NCBI GenBank assembly: GCA_014728185.1
Contig: WJMB01000063.1
Coordinates: forward strand, 1-13,159
Direction of reading: 5' to 3'
Length of the DNA stretch: 13,159 bases
Origin: Candidatus Coatesiibacteriota bacterium
GTDB taxonomy: Bacteria > RBG-13-66-14
Shown: in pieces, positions 1-9,799 of the stretch
How positions within the stretch are numbered: the first letter of the stretch is position 1
How the letters are laid out: every line of letters begins with the position of its first letter
Position numbers and translations under genes: made by a program
Notes under the pieces: model-generated
What the model saw: the letters and a program-made list of their open reading frames with translations, nothing else
Told to the model about the DNA's origin: nothing
Databases searched by the model: none

Positions 1-91
1 CCTCAGTGTATCGTGGTTTGTGAAACTCGCGCGGGCGCAGAGATGTTTCGCCGAGTTCGCCCGGGGTCGTTCGGGGGGTATCGTATGAGGA

Positions 92-1924
<1,833 letters not shown>

Positions 1925-1958
1925 GGATCACTACCTCCGCTGGGTTCGTTGACAAACC

Positions 1959-1967
1959 ATTGTAACA
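1959..1967 (-). promoter_or_regulatory. Candidate extended -10 promoter for glmS
   Basis: Read on the minus strand, the gap upstream of glmS contains TGT-TACAAT, an extended -10 (TGn plus a near-consensus hexamer) about 35 nt before the ATG. I see no good -35 hexamer 16-18 bp further upstream. The site would allow glmS to be transcribed independently of the DUF2723 gene. It is supported by motif match only. Confidence 0.3.
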
Positions 1968-2007
1968 TCGCCGGTCCTTCCCGAGGCGCGGGAGAGGGAG
2001 CTGGCGT

Positions 2008-3879
2008 TCAGTCCGTGCTCATCGCCTCCAGCAGGCGCCGGGCGTCGTCCTTGACCTCTTCTTCGCCGAAGCCCGCCAGGGCGGCCTCGAGTTCCCGCGC
2101 GGCCTCGTCCTGATGCCCCTGGGCCGCCAGGGCCAGGGCCAGATCCAGCCGGGCGCTGGGCATCCAGGGATCCAGTTCGACGGCCCGACGGAAGAAGCTC
2201 TCGGCCAACGCCGGGTCGTCGTTCAGCCAGTGGATCCCCAGGGCCAGGTGGGCGTGGGGCGAGTCGCCGGCCGTCACGGCGGCCGCCGGGCCCAGGCGAG
2301 ACCAGACTTGCTTACGCTCCTGCGGCGGTGAGGATTCCAAGCGCGCGATCAGGTAACGGATGGCGGTCTCGGCGGCTAGAACGCCGCCTTGTCCCGTATG
2401 CTCAAAATAGGGCCAAGCGTTCCCTTCGTCGGCTGGATAGAGATAGCCGACGCCGCTGCGGGTTCCGGGAAGCGGGGGATGTTCTAGGGGAAGATCGGTG
2501 AAATAGAGGGGAGCGCCCGAGGCGAGGCGGTCCATCACCAGACCGTGTTGTCGAGGATGACTGATATTGCCTATCTCATCGGCCAGGACGATGTCGGGGC
2601 GTCGATCCCGCTGGTGGTGGGCTTCCAGTATGGGAAAGGATAGATCACCCCCGAAGAGCACCGCCGAGCGGTGGGGGGTGCCGCGCAAGAGATTATCACC
2701 GTGAGGCCGGACGAGGCCCTCGCTTGGTTCGAATCCCGTCAGGCTCCACAGGGCCAGGGCGGCTGGAAGCAAAAGAGCGCTCCAGCGCAACAGGCGATGT
2801 TTTGGCTCTTCCCCGTCTGATATCAGCCTATGCAGAAGGTAAAGTGGCCCAATAACAGCGAACAGTAAAAGCAGGAAGGTCGCCGGTTGCAAGAAGACTT
2901 CGAGATCATAGGCGGCGTAACCGGCGGTCCAGAGTGATACTATGAGAGTTGTTAGTAGCAGTAGGATAGTGGGAAGGGGCCGACGCTTGATGCCGACGGC
3001 GATACCGACAAGCGCCGGCAGGATTAGTCCAAAGGGCAGTTGAGTTGACAGGTGGCGCAGCAGACGACCAAGGTTGGCGATAAACTGCTCCGTACCGACA
3101 CCCCAGAACTCAGCGTAGTCAGCACCGCTGAGAACGTGCAGCAATCGCTCACTCGTCTGGGGATTAAACCAGGATACCGCTGGCGCCGTCGCCGAGCGTA
3201 GCGGTAGGTAGAGATAGACGCTCAGGCCCAAACCGAACAGGATAATCCACAGAGCGTAGAAACGAAACGGCGGCCGTTGTCGTTTTCCAAAGCGGATCAG
3301 GCTGTAAAGGATAATCGGCGCCAGGGCTAGTAGTGTCAGATGGTGTCCGAGGACCAGGCCGTAGATCAGGGCCAGGATGAGAAGCCACCTTCCTTCGGGT
3401 GGGTCATCCAGCGCTCGGACGGTTGCCCAGAGAATCGCCGTCATTCCTAGGATTGAAAGGCCGTAGACCTCTACGGCGAGGGCGTTCTCGATAAACAGCG
3501 GGCTGAAGGCCGTCATGAAGGCCCCGGCCAGACACAACGGTCGCGCGTTGATTATACGCCGCAGCAGGAGATAGATGAGGGCGACGGAACCCGCCACTGC
3601 AAGGAGACTGAGCAGCCGCATGCCGGCCTGGGCGTCGCCCGCGGCGGTGGCGAGATGTCCGAGCTGCAGATATACGGGATAACCGGTCGGATGGGCCGTA
3701 CCCAACATTGAAGCCGCGGCCGTCAGCTCGGGACCGTCGCCCAGGGCGAAGCCCGCGGGCAGGACGATCAGATAGGCGATGAAGGCGGTAAGCGCCGCGA
3801 CCAGGGCCCAGAAGGTGTCCCCCGATTCGAGAGCGTCCTTGCGCTGAACCGGGTCCGGTTTGATGCCAGAATCAAGCAT
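2008..3879 (-). CDS. DUF2723 (TMEM260/O-mannosyltransferase-like) membrane protein with C-terminal TPR
   Basis: A 623-residue polytopic inner-membrane protein. The N-terminus carries the DUF2723 signature: a first transmembrane helix (about 22-45), then GDGPEL (47-52, with acidic Asp48/Glu51 where GT-C-type glycosyltransferases place a catalytic acid) and HPTGYP (63-68). EVYGL (137-141), GHHLT (178-182) and LPLRSA (225-230) are further motifs typical of the family. Several hydrophobic helices follow to about residue 390. The C-terminal part is soluble and ends in about 80 residues of TPR-like helices (from about 544, e.g. FFRRAVELDP and EAARELEAAL). The family is related to lipid-linked-sugar protein glycosyltransferases, and the human homologue TMEM260 is an O-mannosyltransferase. 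Donor and target here are unknown. No in-frame start lies upstream, and the next Met (58) would cut the GD.PEL motif, so the ATG at 3879 is chosen despite no visible Shine-Dalgarno. The gene precedes glmS on the same strand. Confidence 0.88.
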   Translation of the reverse strand: MLDSGIKPDPVQRKDALESGDTFWALVAALTAFIAYLIVLPAGFALGDGPELTAAASMLGTAHPTGYPVYLQLGHLATAAGDAQAGMRLLSLLAVAGSVALIYLLLRRIINARPLCLAGAFMTAFSPLFIENALAVEVYGLSILGMTAILWATVRALDDPPEGRWLLILALIYGLVLGHHLTLLALAPIILYSLIRFGKRQRPPFRFYALWIILFGLGLSVYLYLPLRSATAPAVSWFNPQTSERLLHVLSGADYAEFWGVGTEQFIANLGRLLRHLSTQLPFGLILPALVGIAVGIKRRPLPTILLLLTTLIVSLWTAGYAAYDLEVFLQPATFLLLLFAVIGPLYLLHRLISDGEEPKHRLLRWSALLLPAALALWSLTGFEPSEGLVRPHGDNLLRGTPHRSAVLFGGDLSFPILEAHHQRDRRPDIVLADEIGNISHPRQHGLVMDRLASGAPLYFTDLPLEHPPLPGTRSGVGYLYPADEGNAWPYFEHTGQGGVLAAETAIRYLIARLESSPPQERKQVWSRLGPAAAVTAGDSPHAHLALGIHWLNDDPALAESFFRRAVELDPWMPSARLDLALALAAQGHQDEAARELEAALAGFGEEEVKDDARRLLEAMSTD

Positions 3880-3886
3880 GTCGCTA

Positions 3887-3892
3887 ACTATA
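3887..3892 (-). promoter_or_regulatory. Candidate -10 box placing the transcript start at the ATG (leaderless)
   Basis: On the minus strand, TATAGT is followed by 7 nt and then the ATG of the DUF2723 gene. A transcript from this -10 would begin at or next to the start codon, which fits the absence of a Shine-Dalgarno. No -35 box is evident. The place where one would lie is occupied by a GC-rich inverted repeat. Confidence 0.3.
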
Positions 3893-3902
3893 GCATACCC
3901 GG

Positions 3903-3919
3903 CAAGCCCGCGGGGCTTG
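3903..3919. repeat. GC-rich inverted repeat upstream of the DUF2723 gene
   Basis: CAAGCCC and GGGCTTG form a perfect 7-bp inverted repeat around a GCG loop, 24 nt upstream of the DUF2723 start codon. It overlaps the -35 region of the candidate promoter, so an operator role is possible. It may equally be chance in GC-rich sequence. Confidence 0.35.
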
Positions 3920-3942
3920 GCGCCGGGTCGCGGGCCGGTACT

Positions 3943-5499
3943 TTAACGAATCGGCGCGAGAAGTCGCGCAGAAGAATGGCTCTGTCGTTTGGAAATGTCG
4001 TTTAGCACATGATAAGGTGGTGGCGGATGAAAAGAGTGGTCAACGAGCGGGATCCATCGATGAATGATCAGAAGAACGACCTGATGAGCGACCCTCGGAG
4101 AGTCCCCTGGAAGCGCTCGCCAATCGATCATCGGTAGGAGTGAAAACTCGCACTCGAAGAGAGTAATGCTGCTAGGGGTCACTGAATTGTCACAGACCGG
4201 AGTGTTACTGGATATCTTTCAATTCTCAGCAGTCAGCGGGCAATCAGGTTTACTCATCGAATAAGCTGTTTGTGGCAGGCAAGTGGGTTATCACATTAAG
4301 GAACTGCTCGGTAAAAGCGGCCTCGATGAGGAGGCATCGATCCCAAATAGCCCAGGGATCGCCTACCCTGACCGGACCGAATCGTGATTGTAACCTGCTG
4401 ATAATTCTAATGGTGATTCTCTCTGACTTGTCACAAAACAGGATTTTATAATTGCAATTAAGAAGGGCATCACACACGATCCCGGACCAGCCAACTCCAA
4501 CTCGAAACACCGATCCACCTCGAAAAAAGCTGCTGATACGAGGCTTTGCCGAATGATGTTTGGCCTGCCAACTCAACCCCTCGGCGCCTGCTAGTTATAT
4601 ATGCATGATAATAGCACGCTTAGCATCGATGAATCGTCATCGAAGCCCATTGCGCCAGGCAGTTGATAATGGAGCGTCGTGACGTCGCCAGGGCATCCTT
4701 GGAATCTGGTAATCCACGTACCTGCCACAAGCAGCTCGCTCGATGTGCACATCTGATTGCCTGCTGACAGGATGTCTCAGAACGATCTCTAGTAACACTA
4801 TGGTCCGTGACCATTAAGTGATCCCTTAAGAATAATGTCTTCCTTGGCAAACCCAGATATCAGCGCACTGGTATATGCTCTGACAGCAGATCGCCTCTAA
4901 CTCCTAAATGCTGTAATAGAAGGTAATAAGGGTATGCTAAAAGAATGCTTGATCTAAACGGCGGATTACTGGGAAGTGAATCAAGGCCCGACAAACCGCT
5001 CCCGATCAGCCTGGTTTGGTCCGATTACGTTCCTTGAGGTCACCAAGAAATCGCCCGCTTGTAGCAAATCAATCACTCGCGGCTTCCACGAGCCTTGAGG
5101 TGACCAACAGCCTCCGGCTTTAAGCTGCATCAACTGAAAGACGAGATGTATTGTCACAAATCGACAGTACGATAATGGCGGCAATTAATGACATAACTCA
5201 TAGAACGATACTCTATCAGCGAGAAGTTCCAGTCGAAACACGAGTAATAATCCCTCCCTTTGTCAGTAAGCAGACAATGCCGGATGGGTTTGTCACTCGA
5301 TGCTTTACAGCCAACGTTACCTCCAGAAGCGGCATTGAGGATGGGGGGATGATGCATCATTGCTCAATGCGGTCTCCTGGATAACAATCCGTTCCGGTTG
5401 CGCTGATGAGCCTCAAGCAATCCCAAGCAGCGTGTCGTATCAATAGGGTTTCGTTCTATCACATTTGGTAAGGTCCGGTATAAACCACCGGTGTAATTT
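3943..5499. other. Gene-free, low-GC stretch
   Basis: About 1.6 kb between two minus-strand units holds only short open frames of 67-108 codons on both strands. These have no recognisable motif, mostly lack a ribosome-binding site and have atypical composition rich in Cys, His, Ser and Ile. G/C is far below the flanking genes (22 of 60 in the row 4381-4440). Visible contents are a degenerate direct repeat around 5032-5133 and scattered TTGTCACA words near 4185, 4429, 5152 and 5289. I see no tRNA, no rRNA and no transposase motif. It is most likely decayed or intergenic DNA. Confidence 0.6.
5032..5133. repeat. Degenerate 61-bp-spaced direct repeat, possible coding remnant
   Basis: Two 41-bp units (5032-5072 and 5093-5133) begin with CCTTGAGGTSACCAA, matching at 14 of 15 positions, and end in ATCAA. 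The sequence between is weakly similar with gaps. On the minus strand the first unit encodes LLQAGDFLVTSR in a 67-codon frame (4981-5184). The second encodes QLKAGG in that frame, but LLVTSR only after a frame change. This pattern suggests a duplicated peptide motif with a frameshift, as in a decayed gene. The family is not recognised. Confidence 0.4.
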
Positions 5500-5535
5500 A
5501 TCAATACAGGGACCCCAAAGGGTCCCTGTATTGAT
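5500..5535 (-). terminator. Perfect 16-bp hairpin downstream of the lipoprotein gene
   Basis: Arms 5500-5515 and 5520-5535 are perfect reverse complements around a 4-nt loop. The hairpin begins 17 nt after the stop codon of the minus-strand lipoprotein gene, so its position fits a transcription end for the two-gene unit. The minus-strand downstream flank is AAATTA rather than a T run, so it may be a 3'-stabilising stem or a factor-assisted terminator rather than a classic intrinsic one. Confidence 0.6.
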
Positions 5536-5552
5536 TGGTGAAACCGCGATGT

Positions 5553-6305
5553 CTAGTGGTTGGGATAACCCTCCGGATAATCCAGGGGATCGGGATCCGG
5601 GATATCGGTGAGGTTGAGCAGGCGGTTGATTTCCTGGTTGGCGTCGGCCAGGGAGCCGGCGTTGAAATCGCCGCTTTCGCCGTAGCGGGCGCGGCACTGG
5701 TTGATGTGCACCTCGGCGCTGTCGAGACGGTCGGCCACGTCCTGGGTGGTGTCCTTGAGATAGGCCAGGGCGCAGTAGAGGTGGGCCTGCCAGGTGGCTA
5801 CCGAGTAGGTGTCGCCTTCGAGGGTGTACCAGTTGTAGTAGTTCCAGTCGAAGTTGTCGCTGTGATCGTAGTTGGTGGCGATTTCGAGATCATCGATGGC
5901 CATGCTGTAGCGGGCGGCGGCGTAGTTGGCCAAGCCGGAGCCCACATAGGCGTCCATGAAGAAGCGGAAGAAGAGGTTCTGGTACTCTTCGGTGTCCTGA
6001 TCCAGCGGATCGCCGACGGTCTGCTTGCCGTAGGAGAGGTTGATGAAGGCGCCCTCGAGGTCGTCACTGGAGAGGGCTGCCCAACCGAGACCGGTCCAGG
6101 CGTTGCAATAACCCGGGTTGATGTCCAGGGCCTCGTTGAAGCTGCTCTGGGCGTCGGTGATATCGTTGTCCATCAGGTGTTCCCAGCCCTCGTTGCAGAG
6201 GTCTTCGGGGCTGTCGGGAACGGCGGCGCTGGGCTGGGTGCAGCCTACCAGGCCGAAGATCAGACCCAGAACCGCGAGTCCAATCAGCAGGTGTTTGCGC
6301 TTCAC
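5553..6305 (-). CDS. TPR-containing lipoprotein
   Basis: A 250-residue protein with a lipoprotein signal peptide: MKRKH, a hydrophobic stretch, then lipobox LVGC with lipidated Cys22. Residues about 35-80 form a clear TPR pair (EGWEHLMDNDITDAQSSF, then NEALDINPGYCNAWTGLGW). More helical repeat-like sequence follows to about 220, with a Pro/Asp-rich C-terminus. TPR lipoproteins usually act as periplasmic or outer-membrane scaffolds. No partner can be named from sequence. The start is GTG, supported by a strong AAGGAGG (plus-strand 6313-6319) 7 nt upstream. It begins 29 bp after the stop of the T9SS-type secreted protein on the same strand, so the two are probably co-transcribed and may share a cell-envelope process. 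The perfect hairpin at 5500-5535 ends the unit. Confidence 0.85.
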   Translation of the reverse strand: MKRKHLLIGLAVLGLIFGLVGCTQPSAAVPDSPEDLCNEGWEHLMDNDITDAQSSFNEALDINPGYCNAWTGLGWAALSSDDLEGAFINLSYGKQTVGDPLDQDTEEYQNLFFRFFMDAYVGSGLANYAAARYSMAIDDLEIATNYDHSDNFDWNYYNWYTLEGDTYSVATWQAHLYCALAYLKDTTQDVADRLDSAEVHINQCRARYGESGDFNAGSLADANQEINRLLNLTDIPDPDPLDYPEGYPNH

Positions 6306-6334
6306 AGGATATCCTCCTTAATGCGGGCCCTTAT

Positions 6335-8983
6335 TTAGCGGACAAGAACCATCCGCCGGGTGGCGCTGTTGGAAGCCGTGTCGAGTTTATAGAAGTAGAC
6401 GCCGGCATCGCAGGCGCGGCCGCTCTGAGCGGAGCCGTTCCAGGTGATGCTGTGACGACCGGCGGGAAGATCTTCGTTGACCAGGGTGGTGATCAAACGA
6501 CCGGAAAGGTCGAAAACCCGGAGCTCTACGCGGCCGTACTCGGTGGTGGTGAAGGAGATCGAGGTCTCGTCACCGACCGTGTACGGGTTGGGGAAGTTCT
6601 GCTCCAGGGCGAAGGTCAGGCGGGGTTCGATATTGTCAACGTCCTGCGCGGAGACGGCCTCGGTGTAACCGATGGCGTAGAGGCCGAACTCGTCGATGGA
6701 GGCGTAGGCCTCGTCGACCTGGCGGTCGAACTGGGCCTCGACGCGGGTCCAGGCACTCTGGTGCTCATCGAAGCGGAAGAGACCAAGCAGGTCTTCGTTG
6801 GGAACGCCCTCGTCGTCGTAGCCGAAGCGCAGGGTGGCCTTGTCTTCCAACTGGGCGTTGGAGTGCAGGCGGTAGGCGGAGCCGACCACGTGGAGTCCCA
6901 GCGGTGTATCGTCTTCGCCGGCGGTTTCACTCTGCGGGGTGAGGGCCAGGCCGCGGGTCAGGGCGGCGGGGGTCACCAGGTGCTTGGCGGGGGTCGGAGC
7001 CGATTGCAGGCTGCGGGCCTCCAGCAGTCCACCCGAGATGGCGGGGTCGAGCAGGATGGTCACGCGGCTGCCTTCGGGCAGGGCCTCGGCCGGGATCTCC
7101 AGGCCGGTGCGTCCGCCGATGGTCAGGCCGTCGGAGGTGACCTCCCCGGTGGCCAGGAAGTCGCTGTAGTCCTGGGTGAAGACGTTGCCGACCACGTCGG
7201 AGGCGGTGACGGTAACATCGGCGGTGCCGTTGAGACCGGCGTCGAGCTGCCAGGTGGCGTTGTAGATCAGCTCGCCGTCATCCCAGATTTCAAAGGTGGT
7301 GTCGCCGTTCTGAACACCGTTGATGGTGTAGAACTGGTGCTCGCCTTCATCGGTGGTGAAGTCGATGTCGTAGCGCGGGCAGGCGAAGAGGTGCTCGCTG
7401 GATATCGCGGTGAATTCGAAATGACTGCTGAATCCGGGCAGCAGGTTGAAGGTCAGCGAGCCGCCGTCGCTGGGGTCGAAGCTGGGCGGGGTGGTGTCGC
7501 CGGAGCCGTCTTCCCAGATGCGGCATTCGAAGGGAAGCTGCGCGCCCTTGTCGACGAGGACGTGGGGCACGAAGCCGATCTCGTGATAGTCACCGGCCTG
7601 GCTGACCCGGATGATGCCCTTGTCTCCGAAGGTGTGTATCAGCATCGAGTCGGCGCTGCCCGTCTGCGAGGAGTTGATGGTGTCCTCGTCGTCCATCAGG
7701 AAGTAGAGACCGTTCCAGAACTTGCTGTCGTCGATGTTGTCTTCGTATGCCTTGAAGGCGAAAACGACATCGCCCAGCCCGGCGAGATCGACGCCGTGCA
7801 TGTAAACCGAACCCAGGCCGTCGGGAGGATTGTAGTCCCCCTCGAAGAAGACCGTGACGCCGGTGGCGATGTCTGAACCGGTCCATTCCCGGGAGTCGAT
7901 GGGCGTGTTGTCGTTGATTTCGGGATAGGCTTTGGGGTTGCTTTCGGAGCCGTTGTTGTCGTCGATGTAGTAGTAACCCAGGTTGTTGTCCGGAACGTCG
8001 GCGGCCGAGCGGTGGTCGGTGAACCAGTTCCAACGCGCGTAGGTGGTGAAAACCTCACCCAACGGACCGATATGGGGATCGTAATTGGACTCGGTCTGGT
8101 AGGTGTCGGTCCAGAGCATGCCGACGGCGTCGTTGAAGTTGTAGTCCTCTTCGGCCGTCCGTTTGCAGTAGTCCATCCAGAGGACCTCCAGGGCGTTGTC
8201 GTAATCGCTGGAGGAAATCAGGGAGGACATCTGGGAGTCCTGCATGCCCAGGCTGTAGAGGAAGTGGGCGAACAGGGCGGAGCTGTCCGAGGTCAACGCC
8301 GTGCTCGGCTCGGCGAAGAAATCAGCCAGGCGGTTATCATGATAGATGTTGTATTCCGGATAAACCATCTCCGCGGCCCATTCGCTGCACTTGGAGATCA
8401 GATGGGAGCTCTCGTCGTAGTCGATGCTGTAGAGGAAGGCGGTGAAGAGGGAGTAGGCCAGACCGAGCTCGGCTTCTTTCGTGTAGTCGAAGCTGTCTTC
8501 CCCGATTTCGAAAACGAGGTCGAGGTTGGTGACGTTGATGTGGAAGGAGACGTCGTCCTCGATGGTGTCGGAGTCGGTGAACTCCGGGTAGGTCGCGGCC
8601 GGGTAGGGCAGGAAGTCGTCGATCGTGCCGGTTCCCAGGCTGCGGACATAGACGTCGATCTTGTCGTCGCCGCCGTAGTCGTAACCCGAGGGATACCAGT
8701 CGCCGTCGCGGAGTGGAGCCTCCCAGTTGGTTTCGTTGGTGAAGTAATCCATGCTGAATTCCAGCGCCTGGGCGTAGAATTCAACCTGGTCGGGGATCCC
8801 GTTACCGTTGCCATCGGCGGGATCCTGGAGGGCTTGTCCGCCAGCGGTAGTCCACCAGATGCGGAAGTTGCCGTCGGAGGTGTCGTAGCTGTTGATCGCT
8901 TCTTCGACGACGTCGTATCCGCGCACGGCGAATGCCGATCCGACGAGGGCGATCAGAAGAAAGGCGATTAGCTTTGTTCGCAT
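6335..8983 (-). CDS. Secreted MXAN_6640-like protein with T9SS type A sorting domain
   Basis: An 882-residue exported protein. A Sec signal peptide (1-19, cleavage after AFA) precedes a domain starting near FRIWWTTAGG (40-49) with a Ca-binding-like DGNGNGIPD (57-65), as in MXAN_6640-type putative metalloproteases. In that family, as I recall it, an HExxH-containing helix precedes a W..E...YP segment. Here the corresponding stretch reads AYSLFTAFLYSID (176-188) before EWAAEMVYP (201-209), with no HExxH, so zinc catalysis looks lost. Middle regions (about 350-790) are beta-rich and Ig-like. The last about 88 residues are a FlgD-like/T9SS type A sorting domain: LEQNFPNPY, VELRVFDLSGRLITTL, AGRHSITWNG, AGVYFYKL and final MVLVR. 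The domain implies outer-membrane passage by T9SS and surface attachment or release. The ATG start has AAAGGGG 6 nt upstream. The downstream TPR lipoprotein follows by 29 bp. The sorting domain is certain; the N-terminal family call is moderate. Confidence 0.85.
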   Translation of the reverse strand: MRTKLIAFLLIALVGSAFAVRGYDVVEEAINSYDTSDGNFRIWWTTAGGQALQDPADGNGNGIPDQVEFYAQALEFSMDYFTNETNWEAPLRDGDWYPSGYDYGGDDKIDVYVRSLGTGTIDDFLPYPAATYPEFTDSDTIEDDVSFHINVTNLDLVFEIGEDSFDYTKEAELGLAYSLFTAFLYSIDYDESSHLISKCSEWAAEMVYPEYNIYHDNRLADFFAEPSTALTSDSSALFAHFLYSLGMQDSQMSSLISSSDYDNALEVLWMDYCKRTAEEDYNFNDAVGMLWTDTYQTESNYDPHIGPLGEVFTTYARWNWFTDHRSAADVPDNNLGYYYIDDNNGSESNPKAYPEINDNTPIDSREWTGSDIATGVTVFFEGDYNPPDGLGSVYMHGVDLAGLGDVVFAFKAYEDNIDDSKFWNGLYFLMDDEDTINSSQTGSADSMLIHTFGDKGIIRVSQAGDYHEIGFVPHVLVDKGAQLPFECRIWEDGSGDTTPPSFDPSDGGSLTFNLLPGFSSHFEFTAISSEHLFACPRYDIDFTTDEGEHQFYTINGVQNGDTTFEIWDDGELIYNATWQLDAGLNGTADVTVTASDVVGNVFTQDYSDFLATGEVTSDGLTIGGRTGLEIPAEALPEGSRVTILLDPAISGGLLEARSLQSAPTPAKHLVTPAALTRGLALTPQSETAGEDDTPLGLHVVGSAYRLHSNAQLEDKATLRFGYDDEGVPNEDLLGLFRFDEHQSAWTRVEAQFDRQVDEAYASIDEFGLYAIGYTEAVSAQDVDNIEPRLTFALEQNFPNPYTVGDETSISFTTTEYGRVELRVFDLSGRLITTLVNEDLPAGRHSITWNGSAQSGRACDAGVYFYKLDTASNSATRRMVLVR

Positions 8984-9096
8984 CCTTTTCCCCTTTCATG
9001 AAAAAGGTAGAAACGGGAAACGGTCATCCTTTTGTGTTTAAAGGTGACGTGGTTATGTTGAGAAATCTTGGCGATTGTTAACTTCTCCGTGTCTTT

Positions 9097-9132
9097 CTTC
9101 TGTCGCAACGTATTGAGAATCTGCGACAGAAG
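9097..9132. repeat. 11-bp inverted repeat upstream of the secreted-protein gene
   Basis: CTTCTGTCGCA (9097-9107) and TGCGACAGAAG (9122-9132) are perfect reverse complements around a 14-nt spacer. The centre lies about 130 nt upstream of the secreted-protein start codon. Position and symmetry fit an operator for a dimeric regulator, or a 5'-leader hairpin. No T run follows on either strand. Confidence 0.5.
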
Positions 9133-9360
9133 GCGGATTCATACATCGTATTATCAAATCCGTTGTCAGCGAGCACGCACTGGATTGACCGTGTTTACCT
9201 GGGCGGCTCGCACAACGGGCGGCAACATGGATCAAGTATATTGGCTTCTTTATCGGCTCGGTGCCGCTTTTCTCAGTGCGCTTCAGGCGGCGTTGGTCGA
9301 GATTGAGCCTCTGACATTACTGCTACACGGCGTTGCGATTGGATATTCAACTGGTCATTT

Positions 9361-9402
9361 GTAACGTCGCAAATGTAACGTCGCAAATGTAACGTCGCAA
9401 AC
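9361..9402. repeat. Tandem repeat, 14 bp x 3
   Basis: The unit GTAACGTCGCAAAT occurs at 9361-9374, 9375-9388 and 9389-9402. The last copy differs only in its final base. The array sits in non-coding DNA. Confidence 0.95.
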
Positions 9403-9459
9403 GCTCGATAAATTTACCTTACAAAGAGTTACGATACAAGCTGTCTAGTAATCATTAAC

Positions 9460-9495
9460 TCCCGAGCAAGCCCCCGGTCAAGCCCCCGAGCAAGT
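9460..9495. repeat. Tandem repeat, 12 bp x 3
   Basis: Units of the form CCCCG(AG/GT)CAAGC occupy 9460-9471, 9472-9483 and 9484-9495, with one to three base differences between copies. The array lies 57 bp after the 14-bp array and is unrelated to it in sequence. Confidence 0.9.
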
Positions 9496-9604
9496 CTCAA
9501 CCACCAACAAAATGATAGAGGCGGGGCTTTCAGCTATGTCTGGATTCTCCGGTTCGATTCCGACGGTGTGGGAGGCGCCGGTCCGGGGATATTTGCGGCG
9601 ATTT

Positions 9605-9640
9605 ACCTTTAGACCAGCGTCCACCTTTAGACCAGCGTCC
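9605..9640. repeat. Tandem repeat, 18 bp x 2, perfect
   Basis: ACCTTTAGACCAGCGTCC occurs twice back to back (9605-9622 and 9623-9640). An inverted copy of its CTTTAGAC core, GTCTAAAG, lies at 9674-9681. Confidence 0.95.
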
Positions 9641-9799
9641 GTGGTCATGCCGACGAGCTGCTTTCAGGCTTATGTCTAAAGATGATGCTAGAGATGGTGA
9701 TCCAGCTTCATCGGCGATTTTATCACTATGATTGACCGCCGTCAACTGCCAATTGGAAAAGGGCTATGGTTTTACATCATTTTATGAAAACGCTTTCTT

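Noticed and set aside
1925..2007. glmS ribozyme
   Set aside because: The 83-bp gap is too short for the ribozyme together with a promoter, and none of its conserved core is visible.
2726..2737. tRNA T-loop-like GGTTCGAATCCC
   Set aside because: It lies inside the DUF2723 coding sequence. The flanks do not pair as a T stem and there is no acceptor or anticodon arm.
4250..4576. Minus-strand open frame of 108 codons in the low-GC gap
   Set aside because: No ribosome-binding site and no recognisable domain. The length is unremarkable for lower-GC non-coding DNA. It could be a remnant, but I cannot support it.
9068..9364. Plus-strand open frame of 98 codons
   Set aside because: No ribosome-binding site, family motif or consistent composition. 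It spans the 11-bp inverted repeat and ends at the tandem array.
9361..9402. Possible CRISPR-like array
   Set aside because: The units are directly adjacent 14-bp copies without spacers, so this is a simple tandem repeat.
9551..9561. tRNA T-loop-like GGTTCGATTCC
   Set aside because: Only three of five T-stem pairs form, and no cloverleaf can be drawn around it.
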